Of a stretch of DNA of 46,698 nt, positions 10,270 through 19,032 are shown piece by piece (position 1 is the first letter of the stretch; every line of letters starts with the position of its first letter). This stretch comes from Geoalkalibacter sp. Its GTDB lineage: Bacteria; Desulfobacterota; Desulfuromonadia; Desulfuromonadales; Geoalkalibacteraceae. The notes under the pieces were generated by a model that worked only from the letters and a program-made list of their open reading frames with translations, did not search any database and was not told the origin of the DNA. Both the position numbers and the translations under genes were made by a program. The stretch covers positions 1 through 46,698 of the forward strand of contig NZ_JAUVWH010000007.1 of NCBI RefSeq assembly GCF_030604225.1. The letters run 5' to 3'.

Positions 10270-11681
10270 CCTGGAACGATCTCGTCGCCCTTTTCCCCAT
10301 TCTCATCCTGGCCCTGGGCTCGGCGGCGCTGCTCATGCTCGGCGCCTGGTGGCCGAGGGGCCGCGAACTCATGGGGCTCGGCAGCCTGGTGGCGGGGCTC
10401 TCCGTCCTGGCCGCCATCGCCCTGACACCGCCGGTGACTGAGATCAGCGGCCTGTTCGGCGCCGGACCCTACGCGCGCTTTTTCACCGCCCTCTGGGCCC
10501 TGGTGGCGGCCCTGACCCTGCTGCTTTCGCGGCGTTACGGCGCGGAGCGGCGCTTTTCCGGCGGCGAATACACCGCCCTGGTGCTGTTTGCCGCGGCCGG
10601 CATGGCCCTGCTCTCCGGGGCCACTTCCCTGGTTGGCCTGTTTCTGGGGCTGGAAGCCTTCACCCTGGTGCTCTACATCCTCATCGCCTTTCATCGCGAG
10701 GATGACGCCGGCGCCGAGGCGGGCCTCAAGTATCTGGTCATGGGCGCGGTGGCCACGGGTTTTCTCGCCTTCGGCATCGCTCTGATCTTCACTTCGACGG
10801 GCACCTTTCATTTGCCCGAGGCCCTGTCCGGGCTCGATCCGGCTTCGGGCATGCGTCCGGTGGCGCTCCTCGGCTGGGCCATGCTGCTCCTGGCCCTGGG
10901 CTTCAAGGTGTCCCTGGTGCCCTTTCACCTGTGGACGCCCGATGTCTACCAGGGCGCGCCCGCTCCGGTGGCGGGCCTGCTCGCCACCGGCTCCAAGGGG
11001 GCGGTGTTCGCCGCGCTGTTGGGTCTCACGGCGGGCCTGGAGGTGGGTTGGGACGATCTCGTGCCCCTGCTCTGGCTGCTGTGCGTGCTGTCCATGCTGG
11101 TCGGCACCTTCTGCGCCCTGCGCCAGGACAACCTCAAGCGCATGCTGGCCTATTCCTCCATCGTGCACATGGGCTACGCGCTCATGGCGCTGCTGGCGGC
11201 GGGGCCGACGGGGCGCACCGCCCTGGTCTTTTACCTGGCGGCCTACACCGCCATGACGCTCGGTGCCTTCGGCGTCCTGACCTCCTTTTCCCGCGCCTCG
11301 GGCGAAGCGCAGTGGCTGGGGGATTTGCGCGGCCTGGGCTATCGCCATCCCCTGCGCGGCGCGGCGCTGACAATATTTCTCTTCTCCCTGGCGGGGGTCC
11401 CGCCCAGTGCCGGCTTCATCGGCAAGTTCGCGATCTTCATTGCCGCCCTCGACGCCGGGTTCATCGCCCTGGCGGTGCTGGGCGTACTCGCCTCCCTGGT
11501 CTCGGTTTATTACTATCTGCGCGTCGTCGTGGTTCTGTTCATGAGCGCCGCGGATGACGTGCCGCTGCATGGCGGAAGCCGCGGCGAGGGAGCCGCCATC
11601 GCCCTGTGCGCGCTGGCCACCCTGGGATTGGGTATCCTGCCCGCGCCCCTCCTCGATCTGATCGCCCAGTTGATTCCCTGA
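10266..11681 (+). CDS. nuoN: NADH-quinone oxidoreductase subunit N (antiporter-like)
   Basis: This 471-residue membrane protein is the third antiporter-like complex I subunit. Typical motifs are present: KVSLVPFHLWTPDVYQGAPAPVAG, KRMLAYSSIVHMGYALM and GVPPSAGFIGKF. The GTG at 10266 overlaps the nuoM stop (GTGA) and gives a normal-length NuoN. The frame is open 83 codons further upstream inside nuoM, but that is GC-rich read-through, not coding. It is the last nuo gene, and a hairpin follows at 11694-11718. Confidence 0.95.
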   Translation: MTWNDLVALFPILILALGSAALLMLGAWWPRGRELMGLGSLVAGLSVLAAIALTPPVTEISGLFGAGPYARFFTALWALVAALTLLLSRRYGAERRFSGGEYTALVLFAAAGMALLSGATSLVGLFLGLEAFTLVLYILIAFHREDDAGAEAGLKYLVMGAVATGFLAFGIALIFTSTGTFHLPEALSGLDPASGMRPVALLGWAMLLLALGFKVSLVPFHLWTPDVYQGAPAPVAGLLATGSKGAVFAALLGLTAGLEVGWDDLVPLLWLLCVLSMLVGTFCALRQDNLKRMLAYSSIVHMGYALMALLAAGPTGRTALVFYLAAYTAMTLGAFGVLTSFSRASGEAQWLGDLRGLGYRHPLRGAALTIFLFSLAGVPPSAGFIGKFAIFIAALDAGFIALAVLGVLASLVSVYYYLRVVVVLFMSAADDVPLHGGSRGEGAAIALCALATLGLGILPAPLLDLIAQLIP

Positions 11682-11690
11682 TTCTTCACG

Positions 11691-11718
11691 AAAAAGCCCG
11701 GCCTGCGGGGCCGGGCTT
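11691..11718 (-). terminator. Intrinsic terminator between convergent nuoN and the CHRD gene
   Basis: A perfect 10-bp stem, AAGCCCGGCC (11694-11703) with GGCCGGGCTT (11709-11718), has a five-base loop. Read on the minus strand it is followed by a TTTTT run (complement of 11691-11695), so it best serves the minus-strand CHRD gene. The plus side lacks a T run, so any termination of the nuo operon here would be weaker. Confidence 0.7.
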
Positions 11719-11743
11719 CACTGGCGCGGGGCTGCTTCGCGTC

Positions 11744-12235
11744 TTAGTCGATCTGGCCGCGAATTTCCCCGGGCGGATATTGCAGGGTGTGCACATTGAC
11801 ATAGGCTTCGCCGTTGCGGATGGCGTCCATGAGGGCGCCAAGGTCCATGCCGGCCAGCGGCCCGACCAGGCTCGCGGCGCTCAGGGTTCCGGCGGCGAGG
11901 ATGCCGTCAAAGCGGCCCTCGATGAGCATCATCGGGGGAGCGGGCGGATACAGCCAGGCCACCACCGGACCGTTGGTTCCGGCAAAGCCGAGATGGATGT
12001 GGGCCATGGTGATGTTTTCAATGTTGGCGACATTGACTTTGTATTCGAGGGTCTGGCCGTCCTTGGCGAGTTTGAAGATAGCCTGGCCGCGAGCCAGGGT
12101 ATCGGCCGGCGGCACTTCCGCGCTGCCGGATAAGTGCGCGACAAAGGTGCGCTTGCCCATGGGTTGAGCAAAGGCGAGCGCCGCGCCGAGCATCAGGAGC
12201 AGGGCGAGAAGGATTGATTTTTTCATGAGTCTCAT
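11744..12235 (-). CDS. Secreted CHRD-domain protein
   Basis: This 163-residue protein has an N-terminal signal peptide (MRLMKKSILL start, hydrophobic core, cleavage likely after AFAQ). The CHRD (chordin-like) domain is recognised by AHLSGSAEVPP, the central TMAHIHLG and GPVVAWLY region, and the final VNVHTLQYPPGEIRGQI. CHRD domains are widespread in secreted bacterial proteins, and their biochemical role is largely unknown. The start at 12235 is set by a strong AAGGAGGT seven bases upstream. An alternative ATG nine bases in is less well placed. It lies alone between the nuo and nqr clusters and is transcribed against nuo. Confidence 0.88.
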   Translation of the reverse strand: MRLMKKSILLALLLMLGAALAFAQPMGKRTFVAHLSGSAEVPPADTLARGQAIFKLAKDGQTLEYKVNVANIENITMAHIHLGFAGTNGPVVAWLYPPAPPMMLIEGRFDGILAAGTLSAASLVGPLAGMDLGALMDAIRNGEAYVNVHTLQYPPGEIRGQID

Positions 12236-12532
12236 GATTTGGACCTCCTTTGTTTCTGGTTGTTCCTTGCTGGAACAGGCTTTTGATGATCCGCTTTATT
12301 TCTCTGTTTCTGCGAAGAATTCTGCCACGCAATCGCCTCCTGTCAAACAAGGTCAGGGTTGTATTGTTCATGAAAAATGTGTTGAATCGACGGCGTTTTT
12401 TGCCCTTGAGCGGCAGCCCGCCCGGCGGGGCTCCTTGCCCTGTGGTGGACAGCCCCACCCGGCCCGCTATACTTGTTACCCATGATCTCGCCCCCCGCCG
12501 GTCAACCAAATTACCGCAACGGAGAGCCTTGA
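12236..12532. other. Divergent intergenic region between the CHRD gene and the nqr-side operon
   Basis: I see no gene in these 297 bases. The minus-strand side carries the AAGGAGGT ribosome site of the CHRD gene and a TTGACA on the minus strand (12341-12346) with no convincing -10 partner. The plus-strand side carries the promoter candidate at 12446-12473 and GGAGAG just before the ATG at 12533. The middle is AT-richer than its surroundings, as expected of a regulatory gap. Confidence 0.5.
12446..12473 (+). promoter_or_regulatory. Candidate sigma70-type promoter for the 12533-nqr operon
   Basis: A -35-like TGGACA (12446-12451) and a -10-like TATACT (12468-12473) are 16 bases apart. Each differs from consensus at one position. 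The next gene start is 60 bases downstream. The ferritin gene at 43471 has a very similar pair (TGGACA, 16 bases, TATAAA). No experimental support is available from sequence alone. Confidence 0.4.
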
Positions 12533-12988
12533 ATGCGTTTTGAACAAACGAGGGACGTTTTGGACCATGTGGGTTCCTTCCATCGTCAGGCCGGGTTGCT
12601 GTTCCGCCAGTTGATGGAGCACTGCAGCAGCGCGCGGGTGCGCATGCTGCTCGACTACATGGCCCGCCACGAGCTCAACCTGGAAAAAAGCATCGCCGCC
12701 TTTCGCGCCGATTCTCCCGAAAGGGTGCTGTCGAGCTGGTTCAAGTACACCCACGACGAGGATATCTTCGCGCCCCTGCGCAAAGTGGATCCCGACGCGG
12801 ACCTGCCCTTCGACGATGTGCTCGACCTGGCCGTCGAACTCGATGCCAAGCTGCTGGAGCTTTATGAGGAAATGGCCGAGCGCAGCGCGTCCTCGGAGGT
12901 CAAGGACATCTTCAACAGCCTGCTGCTCCAGGAAATGAAGGAAAAGCAGAAACTCATCCGAAGCGCCCTGGGGCTGCTGGATATTTGA
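12533..12988 (+). CDS. Small helical protein, possibly ferritin-like, upstream of nqrA
   Basis: This 151-residue soluble protein has no signal peptide or membrane segment. The sequence looks all-helical, with regularly spaced Glu and His residues (ARHELNLEKS near residue 43, and ELDAKLLELYEEMAE near 103). The last helix ends in LLLQEMKEKQKL. This resembles short ferritin/rubrerythrin-like four-helix proteins, but I cannot see a complete pair of ExxH iron motifs, so metal binding is unproven. GGAGAG lies upstream of the ATG. nqrA starts 50 bases after the stop on the same strand, so the two are probably cotranscribed. Stress or metal-related support of Nqr is only an inference. Confidence 0.6.
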   Translation: MRFEQTRDVLDHVGSFHRQAGLLFRQLMEHCSSARVRMLLDYMARHELNLEKSIAAFRADSPERVLSSWFKYTHDEDIFAPLRKVDPDADLPFDDVLDLAVELDAKLLELYEEMAERSASSEVKDIFNSLLLQEMKEKQKLIRSALGLLDI

Positions 12989-13038
12989 CTTTGGATGCCG
13001 ATCCTGTCCCCTGAAATTCCAACGCCGAAAACGAAGCC

Positions 13039-14385
13039 ATGAAAACCATACGAATACGCCGCGGTCTCGATCTGCCCCTTGTCGGGGCACCCGAGCCGCA
13101 CATCGACAAGGGGACCTTCGTCCGCCGCGTGGCCGTGCTGGGGCCCGATTACGCGGGGCTCAAGCCGACCATGGCGGTCAGCGAGGGCGAGCAGGTGCGG
13201 GCCGGCCAGGTACTGTTCACCGACAAGCGCAGCCCGGAGGTGCGCTTCACCGCGCCCGGCAGCGGGCGGGTCACGGCCGTTCACCGCGGCCCCAAGCGGG
13301 TGCTGCTGGGTGTGGAGATCGCCCTTGACGGCGAGGATGCGCAAAGCTTTCCCGCATTTGGCGAGGGCCGCCTGGAGCAGCTTTCGCGCGCCGAGGTCGT
13401 CGAAAACCTGCTGGCCTCGGGCCTGTGGACGGCCTTGCGCCGCCGGCCTTTCGAGCGCGTGCCCGATCCCGAGGAGACCCCGGCGGCGCTCTTCGTCACC
13501 GCCCTGGCCAGCGACCCCCTGGCCGCCGATCCGGCCCTGGTGATTGCCGAGCGGCCCAAGGACTTCGCCAACGGCCTGCGGGTGCTTGGGCATCTCTGCG
13601 CAGGTCCGCTTTTTCTGTGCCAGGCCCCAGGCGTCGCATTGCCCCGCGCCGGGCGCGCCGAAAGCGTCGCCTTCACCGGCCCTCACCCGGCCGGGCTGCC
13701 GGGCACCCATATCCATCACCTTCTACCGGTACACGGTGAACGCTGCGTCTGGCATCTGGGCTATCAGGACGTCATCGCCATCGGCCATCTGTTTGTCACC
13801 GGGCAACTGCTTCACGAACGCATTCTTGCCCTGGGCGGTCCCGGAATCCGCCGTCCGCGTCTGATCCGTACCCGCCTGGGCGCCCATCTGGGGGATCTGT
13901 TGCGCGATGAATTGCGCGAGGGGCGCTGGCGGCTGGTGTCCGGATCGCCCTTGAGCGGTCACCAGGCCGAGGGGCCGCTGGCCTTCCTCGGCCGTTATCA
14001 CACCCAGGCCTGCGTGCTGCCCGAAGCCGAGGCGCGGCCCCAGGCGCTCGGCTGGCTGCGGCCCGGCAGCGACGCCTTCTCGGTGCGCAACCTGTTTCTC
14101 GGCGCCCTGGCGCGGCGCCGCCCGCGCGCCTTGAATACGGCCCTGGGTGGTGAGCGGCGGGCGATTTATCCCATCGGCACCTATGAACAGGTGCTGCCCT
14201 TCGATCTGTCCGCCACCTACCTGCTGCGCGCCCTGGCTGCCGGCGATATGGATGAGGCGCGGGCCCTCGGCTGCCTGGAACTGGCCGAGGAAGATCTGGC
14301 CCTGTGCAGCTTTGTCTGTCCGGGGAAAAATGATTTCGGTCCGCTGCTGCGGGACCTGCTCGACGAAATCGAGAAGGAGGGATAA
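13039..14385 (+). CDS. nqrA: Na+-translocating NADH-quinone reductase subunit A
   Basis: This 448-residue hydrophilic subunit of Na+-NQR is related to RnfC. The start (KTIRIRRGLDLPLVGAPE) and the lipoyl-like barrel segment (GEQVRAGQVLFTDKRSPEV, then TAPGSGRVTAV) match NqrA. So does the later HHLLPVHGERCVWHLGYQDV region. Known NqrA proteins face the cytoplasm and contribute to quinone interaction. It heads the standard nqrABCDEF order, and its TAA shares a base with the nqrB ATG. No cofactor motif is expected or seen. Confidence 0.94.
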   Translation: MKTIRIRRGLDLPLVGAPEPHIDKGTFVRRVAVLGPDYAGLKPTMAVSEGEQVRAGQVLFTDKRSPEVRFTAPGSGRVTAVHRGPKRVLLGVEIALDGEDAQSFPAFGEGRLEQLSRAEVVENLLASGLWTALRRRPFERVPDPEETPAALFVTALASDPLAADPALVIAERPKDFANGLRVLGHLCAGPLFLCQAPGVALPRAGRAESVAFTGPHPAGLPGTHIHHLLPVHGERCVWHLGYQDVIAIGHLFVTGQLLHERILALGGPGIRRPRLIRTRLGAHLGDLLRDELREGRWRLVSGSPLSGHQAEGPLAFLGRYHTQACVLPEAEARPQALGWLRPGSDAFSVRNLFLGALARRRPRALNTALGGERRAIYPIGTYEQVLPFDLSATYLLRALAAGDMDEARALGCLELAEEDLALCSFVCPGKNDFGPLLRDLLDEIEKEG

Positions 14386-15542
14386 TGGCGGCGGATCGGC
14401 TTGCTCCCGTCAAACGCGCCCTGACAGGCTACTGGCGCACCGCGCCCGGCCCCACGCAAGGTGCGCCTCACCTGCGCGACGCCCTCAATCTCAAGCGCAT
14501 CCTGATGGTGATGATCCTGGCGCTGTTGCCCTGCGCCCTGTTCGGCATGTGGAACAGCGGCTACCAGATGCATCTGGTCATGCAGGCCAACGGGATCGAC
14601 GAACTCTTCACCTGGCGCGAAGGCGTATTCCGTTTTCTCGGTGTCGGCAACGATCCCGCCTACCTGGGCGACAACCTGTTGCTGGGCGCTCTGTACTTCG
14701 TGCCGTTGCTGCTGGTGTGCTGGGCGACGGCCTTTTTCTGGGAGGCGCTCTTTGCCTCGGTGCGCAACCTGGAAATGAGCGAGGGCTGGGGCGTGACCGG
14801 GCTGCTGCTGGCCCTGATCCTGCCGCCGGCGATGCCCTGGTGGCAGGCGGCCCTGGGCGTGACCTTCGGCATCGTTCTGGCCAAGGAGATTTTCGGCGGC
14901 ACGGGGCGCAATTTCATGAACCCGGCCCTGGCCGCCTATGCTTTTCTCTATTTCGCCTATCCGGGGCAGTTTTCCGCGGGCAACTCCTATGTGCCCATCG
15001 ACGGGGTGACGGCCGCCACGCCCCTGGCCCTGGCGGCCCATGGGGGGCTTGCCGAGGTGCAGCAGAACCTGAGCTGGGCGCAGGCGTTTTTCGGCACGAT
15101 TCCCGGAGCGCCCGGCGAAACCTCGGCGCTGGCCTGTCTCATCGGCGCGGCGATCCTGCTCGTGACCGGCGTCGCGTCCTGGCGCACCATGCTCGCGGTC
15201 CTCGTCGGCGTCCTGGGGCTGTCCGCCCTGCTGTTCGCCGTCGGCAGCGAGAGCAACCTGCTCTTCTCGGTGCCGCCCCACTGGCATCTGGTGCTGGGCA
15301 GCCTGGCCTTCGGCCTGGTGTTCATGGCCACCGATCCCGTGTCCTCGGCCCTGACCCACACCGGCAAATGGTGCTACGGGCTGCTGGTCGGCGTCATGCT
15401 GATCCTGGTGCGGGTGCTTAATCCGGCTTTTCCCGAGGGCACCATGCTCGCCATTTTGTTTGGCAACGTGCTGGCGCCGGTGATGGATCGTTTCGTGCTC
15501 AAGGCGCAACTGCGCCGCCGGAGACTGCGCTATGGCCAATGA
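14385..15542 (+). CDS. nqrB: Na+-translocating NADH-quinone reductase subunit B
   Basis: This 385-residue membrane subunit belongs to the RnfD/NqrB family. It carries covalent FMN in characterised enzymes. The ApbE-type flavinylation site appears as DGVTAATPL, with T212 the expected acceptor. The glycine more usual in the DxxSGAT consensus is alanine here. NFMNPALAAYAFLYFAYP and MATDPVSSALTHTGKW are family hallmarks. It contains about ten hydrophobic segments. The gene overlaps nqrC by 11 bases. The flavin transferase ApbE needed to attach FMN is not encoded in this window. Confidence 0.95.
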   Translation: MAADRLAPVKRALTGYWRTAPGPTQGAPHLRDALNLKRILMVMILALLPCALFGMWNSGYQMHLVMQANGIDELFTWREGVFRFLGVGNDPAYLGDNLLLGALYFVPLLLVCWATAFFWEALFASVRNLEMSEGWGVTGLLLALILPPAMPWWQAALGVTFGIVLAKEIFGGTGRNFMNPALAAYAFLYFAYPGQFSAGNSYVPIDGVTAATPLALAAHGGLAEVQQNLSWAQAFFGTIPGAPGETSALACLIGAAILLVTGVASWRTMLAVLVGVLGLSALLFAVGSESNLLFSVPPHWHLVLGSLAFGLVFMATDPVSSALTHTGKWCYGLLVGVMLILVRVLNPAFPEGTMLAILFGNVLAPVMDRFVLKAQLRRRRLRYGQ

Positions 15543-16311
15543 TTCCGTGGGACGCACCTTCCTGGTGGCTTTTCTGGTGTGCTTTGTCTGCTCGCTGCTG
15601 GTGTCAGGCACCGCCGCCGGTTTGCGCGCCAAGAAGGAGCGCGACGCCCTCAGCATCCACTATCGCAATGTGCTGCGCGTCACCGGGCTGCTCACGCCGG
15701 GGACAGACCCCGCGGATTTCTGGCGCGAGCGGGTCGAGGCGCGTCTCGTCGAGCTGGATACCGCCCAATACAGCGAGGACTTCGATCCGAACACCTTCGA
15801 CCCCCAGCGCGCCGCCGGTGATTCGGCCCTGGCCCGCGCCATTCCCTCCCAGGCCGACCTGGCCGGCCTGCGCAGCCGGCCGCGCCTGCTGCCCGTCTAT
15901 CTGATCCGCGAGGGGGATGAGGTGCGGCAGCTGGTGCTGCCGGTGTACGGCAAGGGGCTCTGGTCGACGCTTCATGGGTATCTGGCCCTGGAAGCCGATC
16001 TGGTCACGGTGGCCGGCTTCGGTTTTTACGACCATGCCGAGACGCCGGGCCTGGGTGGCGAAATCGATAATCCGCGCTGGCTTGCCCAGTGGCCCGGCAA
16101 GCAGGCCTTCGACGAGCAGGGACAGGTGCGCATCGAGGTGCTGCGCGGCCAGGTCGATGCCGCCGATCCCCAGGCGCGGTTCCAGGTGGACGGCCTGTCG
16201 GGGGCGACCATGACCGCGCGTGGGGTGGGCAATCTGCTGCGCTACTGGCTGGGCGCCGATGGTTTCGGTCCCTACCTGGAGCGGCTAAGGCGGGAGGGCT
16301 TCCATGGCTGA
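15532..16311 (+). CDS. nqrC: Na+-translocating NADH-quinone reductase subunit C
   Basis: This 259-residue protein has one N-terminal membrane helix (about residues 9-30) and a periplasmic FMN-binding domain. The flavinylation motif DGLSGATMT is intact, with T226 as the expected covalent FMN site. [14 protein letters not shown] and ETPGLGGEI are further NqrC/RnfG hallmarks. The ATG lies inside nqrB (11-base overlap), and the stop overlaps nqrD by eight bases, so translation is tightly coupled. Confidence 0.95.
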   Translation: MANDSVGRTFLVAFLVCFVCSLLVSGTAAGLRAKKERDALSIHYRNVLRVTGLLTPGTDPADFWRERVEARLVELDTAQYSEDFDPNTFDPQRAAGDSALARAIPSQADLAGLRSRPRLLPVYLIREGDEVRQLVLPVYGKGLWSTLHGYLALEADLVTVAGFGFYDHAETPGLGGEIDNPRWLAQWPGKQAFDEQGQVRIEVLRGQVDAADPQARFQVDGLSGATMTARGVGNLLRYWLGADGFGPYLERLRREGFHG

Positions 16312-16927
16312 TTTGCGCAAGACCCTATTCGGGCCGGTGTTCGACAACAATCCCATCGCTTTGCAGATTCTCGGCATCTGCTCGGCGCTGGCCGTGACCA
16401 CCCGTTTGCAGACGGCGCTGGTCATGTCCCTGGCGGTGATCTTCGTCGTCGCCTGCGCCGGTGCCTCGGTGAGCCTCATCCGGCGAGAGATTCCCGAGAG
16501 CATCCGTCTCATCGTGCAGATGACCATCATCGCCTCGCTGGTCATCGTCGTCGATCAGGTGATCCAGGCCTTTCTGCCCGAGGTGAGCAGGCAGCTCTCC
16601 GTGTTCGTCGGTCTCATCATCACCAACTGCATCGTGCTGGGGCGCGCCGAGGCCTTCGCCATGAAGAATTCCGTGGGGCAGAGCTTTCTCGACGGCATCG
16701 GCAACGGTCTGGGCTACAGCCTGGTGCTGCTGCTGGTCGCGACCCTGCGCGAACTCTTCGGCTCGGGCAGTCTGTTCGGGGTGCAGGTGCTGAGCCTGGC
16801 CCAGGCCGGCGGCTGGTATGTCAGTAACGGCCTGATGCTGCTGCCGCCCAGCGCCTTTTTCATCATCGGCCTGCTCATCTGGGCGCTGCGCGGTTGGAAG
16901 ACCGAACAGGTGGAGGAACGGGGCTGA
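16304..16927 (+). CDS. nqrD: Na+-translocating NADH-quinone reductase subunit D
   Basis: This 207-residue membrane protein of the NqrD/RnfE family has about six helices. C26 (ILGIC) and C109 (IITNC) match the positions of the two cysteines that, with two from NqrE, hold an intramembrane iron centre in characterised Na+-NQR. The LGRAEAFA motif after the second cysteine is typical. It overlaps nqrC by eight bases and shares one base with the nqrE start. Confidence 0.95.
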   Translation: MADLRKTLFGPVFDNNPIALQILGICSALAVTTRLQTALVMSLAVIFVVACAGASVSLIRREIPESIRLIVQMTIIASLVIVVDQVIQAFLPEVSRQLSVFVGLIITNCIVLGRAEAFAMKNSVGQSFLDGIGNGLGYSLVLLLVATLRELFGSGSLFGVQVLSLAQAGGWYVSNGLMLLPPSAFFIIGLLIWALRGWKTEQVEERG

Positions 16928-17535
16928 TGGAGCATTATCTGAACATCTTCATCCGCGCGGTGTTCATCGAGAACATGGCCCTGGCGTTCTTCCTGGGCAT
17001 GTGCACCTTCCTCGCCGTGTCCAAGAAGGTCGACACGGCCCTGGGCCTGGGGCTGGCGGTGATCGTGGTGCAGACCATCACCGTGCCGGTCAACAACCTC
17101 ATCTACCGCTACCTGCTGCGCGAAGGCGGATTGTCCTGGGCGGGTCTCGACAAAATCGACCTGACCTTTCTCGGCCTGATCTGCTACATCGGCGTCATCG
17201 CCGCCATCGTGCAGATCCTGGAAATGGTTCTGGATAAGCACGTGCCGCGGCTTTATGCGGCCCTGGGCATCTTTCTGCCGCTGATCACCGTCAACTGCAT
17301 GATCCTCGGCGGTTCGCTGTTCATGGTGGAGCGCAGCTACGATTTCACCGAGAGCCTGGTCTTCGGCCTGGGCAGCGGCACCGGCTGGGCGTTGGCCATC
17401 ACCGCCCTGGCCGGCATCCGCACCCGGCTCAACTACAGCAACATCCCGGCCGGCCTGCGCGGGCTGGGCGCCACCTTCATCGTCGCCGGACTCATGTCCC
17501 TGGCGTTCATGGCGTTTTCGGGGATTCAGTTATGA
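16927..17535 (+). CDS. nqrE: Na+-translocating NADH-quinone reductase subunit E
   Basis: This 202-residue membrane protein of the NqrE/RnfA family has about six helices and pairs with NqrD in inverted topology. C26 (FLGMC) and C124 (TVNCMILGG) are the partner iron-ligating cysteines. The ATG at 16927 gives the normal [18 protein letters not shown] start. The open frame begins 33 bases earlier inside nqrD but is not needed. nqrF starts about 20 bases downstream. Confidence 0.95.
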   Translation: MEHYLNIFIRAVFIENMALAFFLGMCTFLAVSKKVDTALGLGLAVIVVQTITVPVNNLIYRYLLREGGLSWAGLDKIDLTFLGLICYIGVIAAIVQILEMVLDKHVPRLYAALGIFLPLITVNCMILGGSLFMVERSYDFTESLVFGLGSGTGWALAITALAGIRTRLNYSNIPAGLRGLGATFIVAGLMSLAFMAFSGIQL

Positions 17536-17554
17536 CGGTGCTACAGGTTTGCCC

Positions 17555-18781
17555 ATGATCGAAGTCATTCTCGGCGTCTCGCTCTTCACCGCCATCATCC
17601 TGCTGCTGGTGGCGCTCATCATGACGGCGCGCTTTTTCCTGGTGCCGCGCGGCAAGGTGCGGATTCTCATCAATGATGAGGAGGACAAGGCCCTCAGGGT
17701 CAACCCCGGCGGCAAGCTGTTGCAGACCCTGGGCGGCCAGGGCATCTACATCCCTTCGGCCTGCGGCGGCGGCGGTTCCTGCGGTCAATGCATCGTCAAG
17801 GTCAAGGAAGGCGGCGGGGCGATCCTGCCCACGGAAACCGGTCACATCAACCGGCGCGAGGAGCGCGAGGGGCTCAGGCTCTCCTGTCAGGTCAGCGTCA
17901 AGCAGGATCTCAAGATCGAGCTGCCGCCGGAAATTTTCGCCATCCGCAAGTGGCGCTGCACCGTCAAGTCCAACCGCAATGTCGCCAGCTTCATTAAGGA
18001 ACTGGTGCTGGAACTGCCCCAGGGCGAGGAGGTGGATTTTCGCGCCGGCGGCTATATCCAGATCGAGGCGCCGCCCCACGAGATCGACTATCGCGATTTC
18101 GACATCGACGAGCGCTTCCGCGCCGACTGGGATCGCTTCAACATCTGGCAGTATCGTTCGGTGGTGAAAAATCCCGTGGAGCGCGCCTATTCCATGGCCA
18201 ACTATCCGGGGGAACCGGGGGTGATCATGCTCAACGTGCGCGTCGCCACCCCGCCGCCCCATCATCCCGAGGTGCCGCCGGGCAAGATGTCGTCCTACAT
18301 CTTCAGCCTCAAGCCCGGCGACGCAGTGACCATCAGCGGTCCTTTCGGCGATTTCCACGCCCGCGACACCGAGGCCGAGATGATCTTCCTCGGCGGCGGC
18401 GCCGGCATGGCGCCCCTGCGCTCCATCATTTTCGACCAGCTGTTAAGGGTCAAAACCAAGCGCAAGATGTCGTTCTGGTACGGGGCGCGCAGCCTCAAGG
18501 AACTCTTCTACGACGAGGATTTCAAGAAACTCGCCGCCGAACACGACAACTTCACCTGGCATGTGGCGCTCTCCGAACCCCTGCCCGAGGATAACTGGCA
18601 AGGCCCCAAGGGCTTCATTCACCAGGTGCTCCACGACAGCTACCTCAAGGATCATCCCGCGCCCGAGGATTGCGAGTACTATCTGTGCGGTCCGCCCATG
18701 CTGCTGGTGGCGGCGCGTGAGATGTTCGAGAATCTGGGCGTCGAGCCCGAGAGTATCTTTTACGACGATTTCGGAATGTAG
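17555..18781 (+). CDS. nqrF: Na+-translocating NADH-quinone reductase subunit F
   Basis: This 408-residue NADH-oxidising subunit has an N-terminal membrane helix (about 4-26) and a [2Fe-2S] ferredoxin domain with C70, C76, C79 and C111. Those positions are the same as in the Vibrio enzyme as I recall it. An FAD domain follows (RAYSMANYP), then an NAD-binding domain ([11 protein letters not shown], and CGPPMLL near the end). I used the ATG at 17555. A TTG six bases upstream is also in frame but unneeded. It completes the six structural genes, and the small nqrM-like gene follows. Confidence 0.96.
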   Translation: MIEVILGVSLFTAIILLLVALIMTARFFLVPRGKVRILINDEEDKALRVNPGGKLLQTLGGQGIYIPSACGGGGSCGQCIVKVKEGGGAILPTETGHINRREEREGLRLSCQVSVKQDLKIELPPEIFAIRKWRCTVKSNRNVASFIKELVLELPQGEEVDFRAGGYIQIEAPPHEIDYRDFDIDERFRADWDRFNIWQYRSVVKNPVERAYSMANYPGEPGVIMLNVRVATPPPHHPEVPPGKMSSYIFSLKPGDAVTISGPFGDFHARDTEAEMIFLGGGAGMAPLRSIIFDQLLRVKTKRKMSFWYGARSLKELFYDEDFKKLAAEHDNFTWHVALSEPLPEDNWQGPKGFIHQVLHDSYLKDHPAPEDCEYYLCGPPMLLVAAREMFENLGVEPESIFYDDFGM

Positions 18782-18849
18782 ATCGCTCTCCCGCATCCGG
18801 GAAAGTTTTTTCGCCGCCAGGATCTCGACCACAGGGAGATGTTCGTCAC

Positions 18850-19014
18850 ATGAGGGTTTTTCTTGCAGTCTTATTTGTATTCTTGATGGCCTTTGCCTGC
18901 CTCGCCATGGGGCTTTTTTTTCGGCGCCCCCCCATGCGCCGCAGGTGTTCGGCCTCGGGCGATGACTGCCGGTGCGATGCACAAAAGCAGCTCGCCGACT
19001 GCGACTGCCATTGA
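18850..19014 (+). CDS. nqrM: NqrM-like Na+-NQR maturation protein (54 residues)
   Basis: This very short gene directly follows nqrF. The protein has one N-terminal membrane helix (about residues 4-24), a basic stretch (RRPPMRRR) and a cysteine-rich tail (C33, C40, C42, C51, C53). NqrM proteins are small, have one helix and a cluster of cysteines, lie after nqrF, and are needed to assemble the iron centre of NqrD/NqrE. The layout fits, but this copy is shorter than the NqrM proteins I know and its cysteine spacing is not identical, so homology needs confirming. GGGAGA lies about 10 bases upstream of the ATG. The next gene starts 18 bases after the stop. Confidence 0.7.
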   Translation: MRVFLAVLFVFLMAFACLAMGLFFRRPPMRRRCSASGDDCRCDAQKQLADCDCH

Positions 19015-19032
19015 CCGGGAGCGAAACGACTT

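Noticed and set aside
11606-12133. Plus-strand open frame antisense to the CHRD gene
   Set aside because: The CHRD protein on the other strand has a signal peptide, a strong ribosome site and family motifs; this frame has none.
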